Assembly: GCA_023634235.1 (NCBI GenBank)
Contig: JAMKCF010000008.1
Location: forward strand, 14,929,627-14,993,626
Reading direction: 5' to 3'
Origin: Pisaster brevispinus
Lineage: Eukaryota; Echinodermata; Asteroidea; Forcipulatida; Asteriidae
DNA length: 64,000 nt
A program made the translations under genes and the position numbers. This document shows positions 1-12,600 of the stretch, piece by piece; positions within the stretch are counted from its first letter, which is position 1, and every line of letters starts with the position of its first letter. The notes beneath the pieces are model-generated. The model was given only the letters and a program-made list of their open reading frames with translations. It searched no databases and was not told the DNA's origin.

Positions 1-343
1 CTAAGTACTTCATACACGGCTTTTGGTCTTGGTATTCAAATATCAGAAAAGATTTACTGACCTCACCCTTCCCATGCTATCTGCAACTTTCCATCCTTTG
101 TTCTTTTGCGTTATCATACTGCTCACATGGAACTATTCCTGTATACTTTTGCTAGAGTTACATTTAAGTTAGATGTTAAATTCTCTTGTGTTTATTTTTA
201 TTGATTAATTGTGTGGATAGTTTCCATTTTTTTCTGCTAACGCCTAGAAGCATAATATCAAGATTCCACCAAATTTCATTTTAGTACATTTCATTTAAGA
301 GTGGTGTTGAGGATTGTTTTTTTTTTCCTTCTTTCTCCCACAG

Positions 344-548
344 GCACAAAGCAACATACTCGGTGTACTTGGCAAGCAGAATGTATGGACAAATTGATGG
401 CAGAAAAATTATGAATTCAAGAAATGTCAAAATGATATACATTTGCAGCAAGTTTTTACTCCGCACTTCACCTCTGCACGCCGTTTCGGTCCTGCTCGTT
501 GCGCTTGTGAGCATCACCCATAATTCTATTCTTATAGGTCCCATGTAA
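344..548 (+). other. Possible terminal exon of unknown gene
   Basis: A pyrimidine-rich tract ending in CAG at 341-343 looks like a 3' splice site. It is followed by about 68 codons open to a TAA at 546-548. The conceptual peptide has a hydrophobic stretch near its end (SVLLVALVSI) and resembles no family I know. An AATAAA lies downstream at 966-971, which would suit a 3' UTR of about 420 bases. No partner exon can be placed because the window starts here. It may well be chance; the acceptor and poly(A) signal are the only support. Confidence 0.2.
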
Positions 549-2179
549 TTGAGGTATGGAGAGATTGTTTTTAACATGAAAAAGCATATCTTGGGATTTA
601 TCCTTAAGTTTAATAAGAGTAGTGGATTTCTTGCAAAAATATCCAGTACGTATGGATTGTGTACTTTTAATTGGCAGCGCAGCTCTGAAAAACGGATAAA
701 GCTTCATTGAATTAATTTATTGTGACAAGGGTTTAGTTTTGTATTCGTATGAGATATTTCCATGATACAGTCTAGAGTTTTTTTTTCTATCACGCAGAAA
801 GTAAGTTACCTGTAGAGTTTTAATTAGGTTAAGTTAGGAAATGTTTTCGAGTGCATTTTTGAAACTACATATCAGCTAGGAGTCTTTTTTTTCTGTACAT
901 TTTTTTTGCAGTCTTGATTTTGATTTGATAAGTCAAAGGAATTTTTTGCCTTGTATAAATTGTTTAATAAAGAAGATATGGGGCATTTCAGAGGGCACCT
1001 AGGATGAGAGAAACAAAGGAATGCATCGCTTCAAAAACTCAAACTTGTTAAGTGGTGTTCTCTACCGCAGTTACAGAATCGCATCGTGAACGAATCAAAG
1101 CACTTGTAAAGGGCACATGGAACAGAAAAGCCCGAATTTTCAGTGGGAGCTTTTGGGGCTTGGGGGCAATGCTTTGGGAACGGAGGTTTTTCAAGACCCG
1201 TTTGAAATTTTGATCGTTTTCGTGACTTGGCACTATCTCTCTTAATAGTAGACCTTTATCGTGCTGTGGTCACTAGTGTCAGGTACCCTGCATACAACAG
1301 TGACACTGACAGTTCTAATTCGCATAAAATGGAAGGAACCAGACTATATTTTCCATCCAGCCTCGGTTCGATTACATTGGGTCGAACAGAAGAAAAGCAA
1401 GGAGTCCATACGGCACCATGAAAAAGGATCAGTTGGCAACAGCAGCAAATGGAAAAAGTCATGAAGAATCATAGGAGTTTAATATTAAGGCATGCAACCT
1501 TTAGCTGACCAGCTGGTTTCCTCTTTTTTGGCCGGGGTTTCTCAGCTGGGTGCCACTGAAAGTTGAAAAACACGGATACAACCCTTTTTGGCAAACTGCA
1601 GTCGCATGCTTGTTATACGAAGCTCTCTACTAAAACAAAACAAACGTGATAACTTCACAGCTTCACCGACATGCCATTTTATTAACGGGTTCCATATATG
1701 AACAAAGGTTCTGAAACTGTTTAAATTTATGAGAATAATGATGTAAATTAATTTACTTCACGATGATTTGTTTCTGTTGAGTGTGTGCTAAGCTAAATTA
1801 TTATTCAAATGCATTTGTTTTTGTTTTAATCTCTTTTACTGCATTTATGAACGCTTTAAATCTTTTTGAAATATTGTCCATTTTTAAACTTGTATCTTTT
1901 CGTTAGTTTACCTTTGTGTCATTAGTTAATGTAAATATTGAATCTATGCAAGAGTTTAAACATAAACATTGGTTAGGAAGTTTTCTTGGTGAGCCATTTT
2001 GCCGATGTACGTGTAACCGTTTCCAAAGAGAAGATAAACTTTATAAATCGGCCATTACAAACGCGACTTACTTTTCCAGCAAAGAAACTGCCTCGAAATA
2101 AGGAAAACAATCAAGTTGAACTGACGAAGTAGGCCACTCGCTCAACTTAAAGAGAACGCAAATTGTTGAGCCACTTTGA
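549..2179. other. Non-coding stretch, no gene seen
   Basis: AT-rich DNA with several short T-runs and an AATAAA at 966-971. Apart from the palindromic repeat at 1251-1430, I see no reading frame with family resemblance or paired splice sites. Confidence 0.5.
1251..1430. repeat. Short palindromic MITE-like element, copy 1
   Basis: The left edge reads GACCTTTATCGTGCTGTGGT and the right edge is its imperfect reverse complement, so the unit is a non-coding inverted repeat of about 180 bp. A diverged copy in the opposite orientation lies at 60468-60632. Both share internal blocks such as ATTCGACCCAATGTAATC and AACTGTCAGTGTCACTGTTG (or close variants). Two copies in 64 kb plus terminal symmetry support a dispersed non-autonomous DNA transposon. 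A target duplication is not clear. Confidence 0.6.
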
Positions 2180-2688
2180 ACGGAGCTCTGGAAGTGTTAT
2201 CTGACATGTTGAGATTCTGAGATACTTTACTGCATTCTGAGATACTGGTGACGTCGTTCGTAAACGGAAAATGTCGACATTCTAAGATGATTTATCTTGG
2301 GATGACGACATCCTAAAGTAAGATGTCTTCCCGCTATGTTTTATCTTAGGATGTCGACATCATGCAAGTAAGATGTCGACTTCCCGAGATAAATTATTTC
2401 GAGATGTCGACATCCTGAACGTAGGATGTCGACTTCCCGAGATAATTCATCATGGGATGATAACACCCTGAAAATGTCGAGAACAATTATCTTGGGCAGA
2501 CAACATCCTACCTTCAGGATGTCATCATCCCGAAATAAACTGTATCTCGGAGTCGACATTCTACTTTCAAGTTGTCATACCGAGATAAATTATCTGGAGA
2601 TGTCATCATCTTACCTTTATGGTTTCATTATACTGCAGTAAATTATCTCAGGGTCTCAACAAGTTGGATGGCACTTCCAGAGCTCCGT
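2180..2688. mobile_element. Terminal-inverted-repeat element filled with GTCGAC palindromes
   Basis: The ends are a 17-bp inverted repeat, ACGGAGCTCTGGAAGTG at 2180-2196 and its complement at 2672-2688. The interior is an irregular array of the palindrome ATGTCGACATCC and variants, alternating with GAGATAA-type spacers, in both orientations. There is no coding potential. The short internal frames are by-products of the repetition. The target duplication is uncertain: CTTTG occurs near both outer edges but not flush with the ends. The architecture matches the elements at 4756-6115 and 49220-49592, though the sequences differ. Confidence 0.6.
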
Positions 2689-3571
2689 AGCTTTGGTTGC
2701 TGTTGTGTAATTCCTATTTCACGGTTGAGAATCACCCACTTTACTTGGCACAGAAAGTTGTTGCTAAGCCCCAATGTCATAATTTATATTGAGTAGTTCC
2801 CCGTAAATGGTAGTAAAGTGACAAGAAAGATTGTCCAGAGGTTGTCGGGATACTTCAAACAATGTTCTCTGTATGGTTCCAATGATAGGTTCAGTAAGTT
2901 TTGTGAAGTGTAGATTATTTGTGAGAGACTGAATAAATTTATTGTACGAAAAGGAAAAAACACGCTCAGTGTGGATTTGTTTACGTTCGTATGTGCTCAG
3001 TTCGATTTGGCAATGAATTTCAGTAACACTTATGGGGACAACATTCTCCCGCGCTTGGTGGTATTTCAGACTTAAATATTTCAAAAAGAAGTAACTCATA
3101 TGTTTATACCATGCCCGAAATGTGCCAGAGGGAGTACCCCAGTGTTTCTATACATGTTTATACTCTAACAAACTGTTCCTCTTTTGTAGAACTATACCCC
3201 TAAAGTCCTAAAAATAAATCGGAAAATCTAGAAACGCAGAAGGTGAGAGGGGGTGTTACACCATGCCACATAATAACTAGCTCCAAAATGATAAGTTAAT
3301 AAAAAAAAAAGGCCGATATAAAATCATCTTCGGTTGGTCAACCATTGCGAACATTAAATGTATCATACACTCTGCAAATTCCCGGGTCGACTTGGCTCGG
3401 GGTCCTGGGGGTGGGGTGCAGGCCCATTTCTGGGTACGTCAGTGTGACCGAAAATCAGTGTCAGTTTTTAGCGTGTATCCTATCTCTTTGTTTTTGTCGG
3501 ACAAACATAAAGAACCTCCTGAAATGGTTGTTTGCAGGCTCCATACGTGCCCCCTCCCCTTCTGTACTTTA
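2689..3571. other. Non-coding, probable 3' flank of the GT31 gene
   Basis: No supported gene. The right part probably holds the 3' UTR of the minus-strand glycosyltransferase that stops at 3572. A minus-strand AATAAA (TTTATT on the given strand) near 2938 is a possible but distant poly(A) signal. Confidence 0.4.
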
Positions 3572-6518
3572 TCATTGCTGCCACTGCTTCCACAGTATCC
3601 TACTTTGTTTCGGTGTGAGTCCATCCAACACGTAATACGAGCGTAGGTGATAGAAAACCTTGGACGGGTTGACAATTACATCACCTTCAAATATGCTACT
3701 CCCTTTGAAATAGTAAAAGTTGCGAATGTCACGTGGGATTATGCCTATTTGCTTGAGTAAAATACCAATGAAGACGTCTTCCCATGGGAAGAGTTTGGTC
3801 AGGAGAGATTGGAGGTACAACCTATTCACCATATCGGTGGACATAATGTACCCGAGAACTATGCAATAATCCGGGTAGATTGATGGAGCGTAGATGTCAT
3901 CTGGGACGTAGAACTTTTCCGAGGGATCTCGTAAGACCGGGAAGGATTTGGCCAAACGGCCGGCGATGTAAGCGTGCTGCGGCTCTTTGTGAAGGAATGC
4001 TAGTAGCCTGGGCATGTTGATGATCATGTCGTCGTCGGTCTTCATGACGAAACGGGCCGTCTGGCAGTGCCGACTGGCCCACTTGAGTCCCATCACGGTC
4101 TTCACGGTCAGGTTGAGATAGGTGTCGAGGAACTCCTCGACTACGATGTCGTTGTGTTCGTCAACCTCCTTCTGCAAGCTCTTGTCGAGTTCTCCATCGC
4201 CTGCCAGAGATGTCACACCAAGGAGGAATAGAACGCGCACGACCGGCATGGGCTTGAGGGGGTCGATGCCACTGCGAGCTCCCCACGTTTCCCGGATCAC
4301 ATCACGCCTCTCCGAGTTCTCCGGGTGAGATGTGACGAGCACCAAAAGATCAACCCGTATGCCACGTCGCCCGTTTGTGCAAATGTTAAAGCTAGGATTG
4401 ACCAAGTATCTGTAGTTGTGGACGTCTTTGAAGGCTACCCAGCGTGTGTTGTTCATGATGCCAGGTTTCGCAGGGTGTCGTGCTTTCAAGACTGATTTCT
4501 TGGCTATAGATTCCACACGATGTCTTCTGTTGTATATCGTTTTGGTCTGTTTTGGTGTTTCGGGTAACTTGGGGTCTTCTTCGTGTATAAAATTCTCCTC
4601 AATGTCAATAGCAAGTTCTTTTTTAACTCCAGTCCCATCTGCTTGCCCGGGTGCATCCGTGAACTTCTCACTCTGCATCAACACAGCTTTCGCAGTCAGC
4701 CTGCCCCTTGACCCGTTTTTAAACCTATCGAAACAAACCTTGGAAAGGCCATTTGTATGGTGGCCCTGAAGGGACATCAAACATATATATTTACGTGAAT
4801 ATTTGCGTAAATATTCGCGTTTTTTGCCCCGATTCGCATATATTCACGTAAATATTCACGTAAAAAATTGAGGCTGAGGGCCAGATCGTGAATATTCACG
4901 TAAATATTGACGATTTGTGCCCCAAATCACAAATATTTACGTAAATATTGACGTGAATATTTGCGAATCGGGGCAAAAAAAACGTGAATATTCACATAAA
5001 CATTTACGTGAATATTCACGATTTGTCCCTTAATCTCAAATATTTACGTGAATATTTACGTGAATATTTGCGATATGTGCCCCATTCACAAATATTTACG
5101 TAAATATTTACGTAAATATTTGCGATATGTTCCCCCAATCGCAAATATTTACGTAAATATTCACGTGAATATTTGCGATTTGGGCCCCAATCGCAAACCC
5201 AGTCACCCGTGAATATTTGGTTTCTTTCCAGCTAGCCGCATATTGGGCCGAAATTTCTATCTGCGGATTCCGTGGCCAGCCAACCGCGTATTCAGGACAA
5301 TTGGAATCCATGCAGTTCAAGGCGGTAACAATTCTGTTTCCCCTTCTTTCTAGTTTGAGCGATTTAAAATTGACCAACGCATTCGATAACGTATGATAGA
5401 ACATTGCGTGTGTTTTAGCAGTTAACTATTTATTACTTAATGATCCGAGTTCACCGACTCCGAATTTATGTGTGCCCGTCAGTGGTATGGTCTATCAGTA
5501 TGGAATTTTAAAAAAAATCATCTTTTAAACAACGTTAAGGGTACATGTACTTAATTTTAGGTGAGAGCAATTTTTTCAACAGTTGTGTACAATGGTCTGG
5601 ATGATTAGGTCTTAACTGTGGTGTTTAATTACTCACTAATTGATCAGCCGAATAATCTAATTCTACCGTCAAGTCCGCTTAGTGAACAAATTATACCGAC
5701 AAAGAAAACTTTTTTTTTTTTTAATGTTCAAAATAGAGAATTAGAAAGAAGGGGAGACAGATATATTACCTCCTTGTACTGCATGGATTATAATTGTCCT
5801 GAATACGCGGCTGGAAATTTCGACCCAGTGCGCGGCTAGCTGGAAAGAAACCAAATATTCACGGATGACTGGGTTTGCGACTTGGGCACAAATCGTGAAT
5901 ATTTACGTAAATATTTACGTAAATATTTGCGAATGGGGGTACAAATCGCAAATATTTACGTAAATATTTACGTAAATATTCACGATTTTCGCCTCAATCA
6001 CAAATTTTTACGAGAATATATACGTGAATATTTGCAAATTGGGGCAAAAGCCGTAAATATTTACATAAATATTCACGTAAACATTTATGTTTGATGTCCC
6101 TTCAGGGCCACCATACATTTGTTGTCTTGTTGTACTTGCAAGATAATCTATACTGCTCATTCTTGTATTTCTCCTTCAGGGCGACTATGTATTCCCGAGG
6201 CGATTTGGTAGCTTGAAGAGATTTTCTGTCTGCCTTCTTGAAAATTTGATCGTCATCCGGTTTGGATCTACGTGCAGGAAGCAGAATTTCCTCGTTTTCC
6301 GTAGTGTTTTCAAATATACCCTGTGATTTTGAAGTATAGTATGAAGGACGTCTGACCTTAGTAAGAATCTCCAGCGATTGTGAACTTGCCGATGTTTTAT
6401 TAAGCCTGGAGACCACAAAATACAGTTGGAAAATCGAAGTCAACGTCAGCACTGTTAAAAGGACGCCACGTCTGCACCCATATATTATCATCACCAGTTT
6501 TATCAACGGATGTTGCAT
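3572..6518 (-). CDS. GT31 beta-1,3-galactosyltransferase-like protein, split by a transposon
   Basis: This is a type II Golgi glycosyltransferase of family GT31, which adds beta-1,3-linked galactose or N-acetylhexosamine to glycans. The first coding block (6518 down to 6117, 134 codons) starts MQHPLIKL and has one signal-anchor segment near residues 16-36, then a basic stem. The second block (4765 down to 3572) holds the catalytic domain: the LVLVTSHPENSERRDVIRETWG-type start motif, the metal-binding DxD in KTDDDMIIN, and EDVFIG. A 1,360-bp inverted-repeat element (4756-6115, duplication CATTTG) lies between the blocks. Splicing GT at 6116-6115 to AG at 4767-4766 gives a 531-residue protein. 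Reading straight through meets a TGA a few codons inside the element. Precise loss of the element and one duplication copy would give 526 residues. Donor specificity within GT31 cannot be told. The family call is secure; whether this allele is functional is not. Confidence 0.85.
4756..6115. mobile_element. 1.36-kb inverted-repeat transposon inside the GT31 coding region
   Basis: The ends are a perfect 29-bp terminal inverted repeat beginning TATGGTGGCCCTGAAGGGAC. CATTTG is duplicated directly outside it at 4750-4755 and 6116-6121. Inside are arrays of a near-palindrome (TTTACGTGAATATTTGCG and variants) on both arms. The arms keep pairing well inside the element: about 5190-5400 matches the complement of about 5740-5880, including GGTTTCTTTCCAGCTAGCCG. 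The central spacer is about 340 bp. There is no transposase frame, so it is non-autonomous. Perfect ends and an intact duplication imply a fairly recent insertion. On the gene strand the left and right edges carry a GT donor and a CCCTTCAG acceptor. Confidence 0.9.
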
Positions 6519-8828
6519 TTGTGGATAAATATTGGCAACAGTAGTCCAAGAAATGAATGCTCAACGAAGAGACACAAATGTTATTTTTAATCTTTTGTGG
6601 AAATTTGAGCGTGAGTGGTGTTGAAATGTCGGCCCCGAACTCCGAAGTACGTCGGCTCAGTGCGAGCTCGTGAAGTCATTGACTATCGAAGTGTCACATT
6701 ATACATTTGCTGGAAAAGAACACACGGGAATTAATGTCAAACATGCGAAATTTACTCCGGAACAAACCCAACTCACACAGTCATTCAAATACATAGAAGT
6801 ATAGAAAAACACACACTAATTTGTGCCGGATAAACCTTTCGGAAAGGCCCTGCGATCTAATACAAGTTGAACACTTAATTTCGATTCAGGTCAACATGCA
6901 ACAATAAAACTCAACAATCGGTCAACCAATTTGTAGGTCATTTCCGAAACCACGGCTGGGGCTGGGGCTCCGTCAGTTATTTGGAAAATGTGCGCATTCC
7001 TGACGGGACTTCAATCAGGTGAACGGAACCCCAAGCCAAAGCCCAAGCCCAAGCCGTGATTTCGAAGAGGGGATTAATGATTTGTCAATGAAATCTAAAC
7101 TAGCATTGCAAAAATGAAAACAAACTTCGATGAAACATCTTAGGGAGTCTTTATAACCTTTCCTCACCGTGTTGGTCATAATGAGTGATCCGAGGATTGC
7201 CAATGAAAAGTTAACGGTTCATTGATCTCAACCACCACGATGAGCGGTCACAGGGTTACCAATGAAAAATTAACGGTTCTCTGATCACATCTGTCTCGTC
7301 TCGTTGAAGAGGCCTCACTATGGTATCTGCAAGTTCACATCTCCAAATATGAATACCGTCTTGGGCTATCCCCAAAGTATATCGGCTACTGCCAGTAACC
7401 TTGATCTGCAATGTTAGAACAAACTGTCTTCACTGTCGAGTATTGACTCGCATAGCATACACACTAATTTGGGCGAAGCGTCAAACTCGGTATTGTATTT
7501 TGGTATTAGGTATCGACTATCAGTCATTGTGGTGTGAATAGAAGGTGGATGATCGATTCCATCCCACACAAATGGGGGTAATTTCAATTGTTCGATACTT
7601 ATGTCGTACATCGTAAATAATTTGGACTTAAACCATTGTGTTCCGTTCCTTCTTTGTTATAGATGCCCCCAAGGGTGGGACAGTGGTGGGACGGACGCAG
7701 GGTGGGAAAGTACAACATCTTCTCCAACTGAACAATAGTTTCTTCGTCTGTCTTAAATAATCTTTGTTCTATTTTTAGACAGCCACCACCATCCCTTTTA
7801 AAAGTTGTATGACTATTTTGAAGGTCAGTTCAATATTTACTTTTGTTTTACTGGGAGAGAGTTCTGTGTTTTTATTTTTACCAAAATATATCCTGAATAC
7901 AAAATATGTCCTTTCATGCCACAAAAAGCTTACAACTACCAGACTACCAGACTATTAAACACCATGTCATGTTGGACTGTTTTGACTGCCCTCCCACCAT
8001 CCAGTGTCCTAATAAGACAGTTGTTGAATTATTGTTTGCGTAAGCGGCTCTTTGAAATTGCGTTCATGTCCTTTTGTTGCAGAAAACTTTTCTAACACGA
8101 TCTGTTGTGTATGCTATAGCTGTTTTTATCCTGTCCAGAACCAAAGTCACTTGATGACGTCATCCGCACCAGATCTTGGTTTTGCTATTTTTTCGAAATA
8201 CGATTCTCCGTGCCTTATGGGCAGTGCGCTTTTAGGTGATTCGGGCGCGGTTAGACGAGCACCGTATCGTTACAATCAACTGGACTCCCAAAATGGCAGA
8301 CCATGCAGTCAGTAGACCGAACATCAGTTCGAGGCTCGTGAATAACGACAGAGACCGGCCTTTATCAAGTGACCTCTGTTGGCCTGGGCCATGTACCTTT
8401 GACCCATGTACCTTTGACCCACTTCATGTTTTGAATGCGTGGCATACTGTGACAAGAAAAGGTGCAAAATAAGCTGGCCAGCTTTCACTGCACACACACA
8501 CATCGAACGACGACACACGAGAGCTGTCATGATGACTTTGGACCAACCATAACATAGATGTGTAAAGCTAATACGTCACTTCGGGCCTATCCAATAAAAC
8601 CATCGAGTTTGTCAGACCGGTGCCTGTTTGTATCAACATGAACCGGGAGTACAGTCTACGTTGCGCGATGTGACGTCAGTGCAAGGGGGGGGGGGTATCA
8701 AACAAATAATGGTTCGTTCCTGTGAACCGGATTAAGATATGAAAGAAGTGTCGAGATAAATTTCTTCAACTATGTTCAAAAGTTACGTAACTTTAGTTTA
8801 CTCGTAAAATACAGCTCGGTCATTCAAA
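6519..8828. other. Intergenic, upstream of GT31 (-) and alkaline phosphatase (+)
   Basis: This should contain the promoters of two divergent genes, but no TATA-type element is convincing. It holds a small inverted repeat at about 6945-7070 (CGGCTGGGGCTGGGGC against CCCAAGCCCAAGCCGTG) and a short direct repeat around 7200-7290 (CCAATGAAAA[AG]TTAACGGTTC). No coding exon is supported. Confidence 0.4.
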
Positions 8829-8897
8829 ATGGCGTCTGCGGGGTGCATTATAGTTTCCGTGTGTTGTTGACGGTAGCTGTGCTGAGTGCTGGACAAG
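8829..8897 (+). pseudogene. Possible signal-peptide exon of alkaline phosphatase, frame-broken
   Basis: An ATG in good context (CAAAATGGCG) starts a hydrophobic leader, MASAGCIIVSVCC, then meets TGA. In the next frame the hydrophobic run continues as LLTVAVLSAGQ. It ends in a phase-1 G before a GTACCG donor, which is exactly the phase needed to make Glu with the AG that opens the first firm exon at 9636. This fits one exon with a single-base indel, either a real mutation or an assembly error. Alternatively the true first exon lies elsewhere and this is coincidence. Confidence 0.35.
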
Positions 8898-9635
8898 GTA
8901 CCGGTGAAACATGTTGATTTCGTCTTTTTATTTTGATCATGTAGTTGTTATGGCACAAGTCCTGTTATCGGCATCTTCAGTTTGTTTGTTGTGTAATTTA
9001 ACGATTCTAATTTAATTAAAATAAGTGATGATTGTTCTCCATTTATTTCACTCTAAGCATTTTAGCAGTCTCAAAGTTGTGTATCCTTTCTCGAGATGTG
9101 ATCGTAAAATGACATGATTGCTTTACGAAGAAGAGGTGTAACCAATGGGGTCTGAAGATGATTTGGGCTGGGACACTAAAGTGCACACCTAGGTGCATTT
9201 TGTCGTCCGTTCACCTCAGTCATGGGGGGAGGGTGAGGGGCGAAGGTACATGTTTTAGGAATAAATTTGTACTGACATTTTGCGAAATAAATAGTTTACT
9301 TTTAACAAATATTTAAATTTGTTTGTATGGTCTTAGTTGAGGCTGTTGATGACCAACTAATTCCCAAAGCGTGTTTGTATGATGGTGGAGAGAAAGAGAG
9401 GGGGGGGGGGTATTTAAGCTGGATATGGCTCTCTCCATGGTGAAGAGACAGAGGTTAGTGGGCATGACTTAAAAGTTTCCGGAAAAAGAATCAGTTTACA
9501 AATAAAAGCCAAAGGTGGCAGTTATTCATGAATTTTCACCAAGTTAGGTCTGCGCAAATTGATGAGCTGAACGATTATGTTTTAGCCTGACGTCACTCTG
9601 ATGAAACGTTTCCTAATTGGTCATTTAATATGCAG

Positions 9636-12600
9636 AGCCGCACTTTTGGAACCAACAGGCGAGGGAGACATTACAGAAAGCACTGGATGCCGCACAACAT
9701 AATGAGAACATGGCGGAGAATGTCATTCTTTTCTTAGGGGACGGGATGAGCATACCAACAGTGACGAGTACCAGGATATACAAGGGGCAGAGAGAGGGAA
9801 AGACTGGCGAGGAGTCTACGCTAGTCTACGAGGAATTCCCACATGTGGCCCTGTCAAAGGTAGAATGGAAAATATCTCAGCATGATTGAGTAGCGTGAAA
9901 CTGGGTGATGTTGAAACTTTGAATCTGAAGTTTCGAAGGTTTTAGGAAAGAAGATGCAAAATCAACGACCTGTGCTTTATCAAGCTAACGACACTGATTA
10001 CTGAATGGAGACAACGTTGCTACCGCGGGCTCGAAAACAACCGGGATTCAAAGACGTGTATCAATGGTAGGCCCACTCAAAGAAGGATTTATTCACGAAC
10101 ATCTTTCCCATCACTGAAGGAAAATTATTGCGAGGGGGGGGGGGGGGTGGTTGTTCCGATCCTCTGTCTGGGGGGGGGGGATCGTGTATCACCCACACGT
10201 CCGTGATTTATTACGCATTTGATGAGGGAATTGCATTTGAATACTTCAAGGTAATGGATCGTTAGATTAATCTAATAAAACTGAAAAGTTTTAATAAGTT
10301 TAGGTCTACATCATGCACCCACACATTGTGTACATCTGATTCTCAATACACTTACTCACTGTTATAGACATACAACACGGACTACCAGGTTCCCGACTCA
10401 GCAGGCACTGCTACAGCCTTCCTCGCTGGTGTCAAGACGAAGCGAGGCATCGTCGGTCTCGATGATCGAGCCATACGGGGGGATTGCGCCTCTGCCCAGG
10501 GCCACGAAGTGCCCTCAATTATGAAGATGGCTAAAGAGGCAGGTATTGTCCAAACGCTTATCTCAATTTGCAAAAGAAAACAGCAGGCAAAGTTGTATTT
10601 TAGTCCGAATCGTAGTATAGTTACCAGTATTTGCCATTCAAAGTAAATGTAACGTTTGTGTTGCCCCCTATAGGATGTAGCTCGAGAACTTTGTACTTGT
10701 AGTTCGGCCCCCATATAACAGCACTCCTGTACCTAAACTTAGCCCGATAGTTATGTTGCGTCCACCCTGTACCCAAATGTGGCCCAATTTAGGTCCAGAC
10801 AACATTTAGGCCCTAAGTGCAGCCCAGTACTATACCTAAATTCAACCCCAACCCTGCCTAAATGTAGCCCATAATTTAGGTACAGGCAATTTATAGTTAC
10901 ACGATTTGGGTCTTATTGTGGGTGCGGCACCTAAGCATAAGGCTGGCCAGGTTACATTTAAACCTCGGGCTATAATTAGGGGCGGCACAACAGTTAAATG
11001 CCGAAATCGGGCAATGCATCTGTAACGCAGAATTGCATCTTTGCATCCTTGAAGTCTGGGTGCTAAACTACAACCGTAAAAATTTACCGTAGTCATTCAT
11101 AAAAAGTCTATACTACATTAATGGTATTCAATATTATGTGATGTACCGTAATTCGTCAAAAGCTGGTAATTGTAGCGTTATTATATACGGTTCATTTCCG
11201 TATAAATACAAAAGGAAAGAGGTTACGCTTCCGGTCGTTATGTGCCGGAAAGTCAATATAAAATTATTGTTTATACTATTAATAGCTTTTTGGTATATGT
11301 TTCTTATGGTATCCCATTTTGCAGGATTCGCCGTTGGTGTAGTCACTAATACAAGACTTACACACGCCACACCAGCTGCAGCCTATGCGAATTCGCCAAG
11401 CAGAGACTGGCAATCAGATCGGGAGATACCTAATTCAGAGAAGCCGTATGGATGCAAAGACATCGCACTGCAGTTTCTCGAAAACTTCGAAATTGATGTA
11501 AGAAGAGATCTTTAGCTATGCAGTGTTGTTGATAGGCCCAGCCTAGTCACCCTTTCATGTGGCAGCTACGGGGTACTTCCATTGTTGTTCTTTTATTTCC
11601 TTTTTTGAAGAATTCCTCTGTGAGGTACCACTAGAACTTTCTTTGTGGTAGCAATTGCAACATTGTTCCATTGGTTAAGGACCCCGTGTGTAAGGCAAGG
11701 GCGCACAAACCCACCTTACGGATCAGGTTTGTGGGGTCTTGCTATAGACCTTATGCATATGATGTCATTTGAGAAGGGCGCCCTCACCTAGAGGTCAAAA
11801 GGACGTTGTTCATTGGCCAGTCCTGTGCGCCGTGCGTACATATCTGTGCTATTCCATTGTTTCATCATCGATTTACCTCTCAAGATGGCGGGTGTATGAC
11901 GTCAATGCATACGGTCTATTGTTGTTTCCTCTGTAGAGACCAACTAGAACAAAGAAAATCTTTGAAGTCTGTTGTTCCATTGTATAAAAGACCCCACAAG
12001 GGCCCTTCCGTATTAAGCACACAGCTCTGTGTTGCACACACTCTGTGGACATTCCTATATTCTTTGCCCTTAGGAAAAATATATTCTTTGACACTGTAAA
12101 AAAAAAAAAACCCTGTGTGGACGTGTTTAATCCACGCAGTGTTTCAAGGTTCTACATTGTGTAGAACTCTTTCGTTCCCAGATACACAATTCGTTTGTAA
12201 CGCTTAAAGAACGGTTTAAGCTTCCACTTTTACCTAAGCATTTTTGGCCTTGCGATGGGCTGCCTTCACACACAAAAGAAAATACTAACAAGAAATCTTA
12301 TCTCGTTTTTTCTGCAAAGGTCGCTATGGGAGGAGGACGGGCAAGCTTCATGCCAACATCCAAAACAGACTACGGAAATCAACTTCTTCGGGGCAACAGG
12401 CAGGACGGTCGTAATCTTATAGACGAGTGGCGATTAGCTAGGCGTAAGGACGGATGGGCAGACTTCGTCTGGAACAAAGAACAATTCGACAATATCAATC
12501 CCAACACTACGGACTACCTTCTCGGTGAGTACGGAAGGACCGGATCCCGGTAGTCCCGGCTCTCTCCTCCCCCATCCTTGTCTCAAGCTAGGTAGAGATG

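Noticed and set aside
3897..4769. Overlapping frames on both strands within the GT31 exon (such as 4416-4769 plus)
   Set aside because: They are shadows of the strongly conserved GT31 coding frame and show no motif of their own.
5618..6094. Open frames inside the inverted-repeat element
   Set aside because: They consist of repeated palindrome units (Tyr/Val/Asn/Ile repeats) and have no transposase motif.
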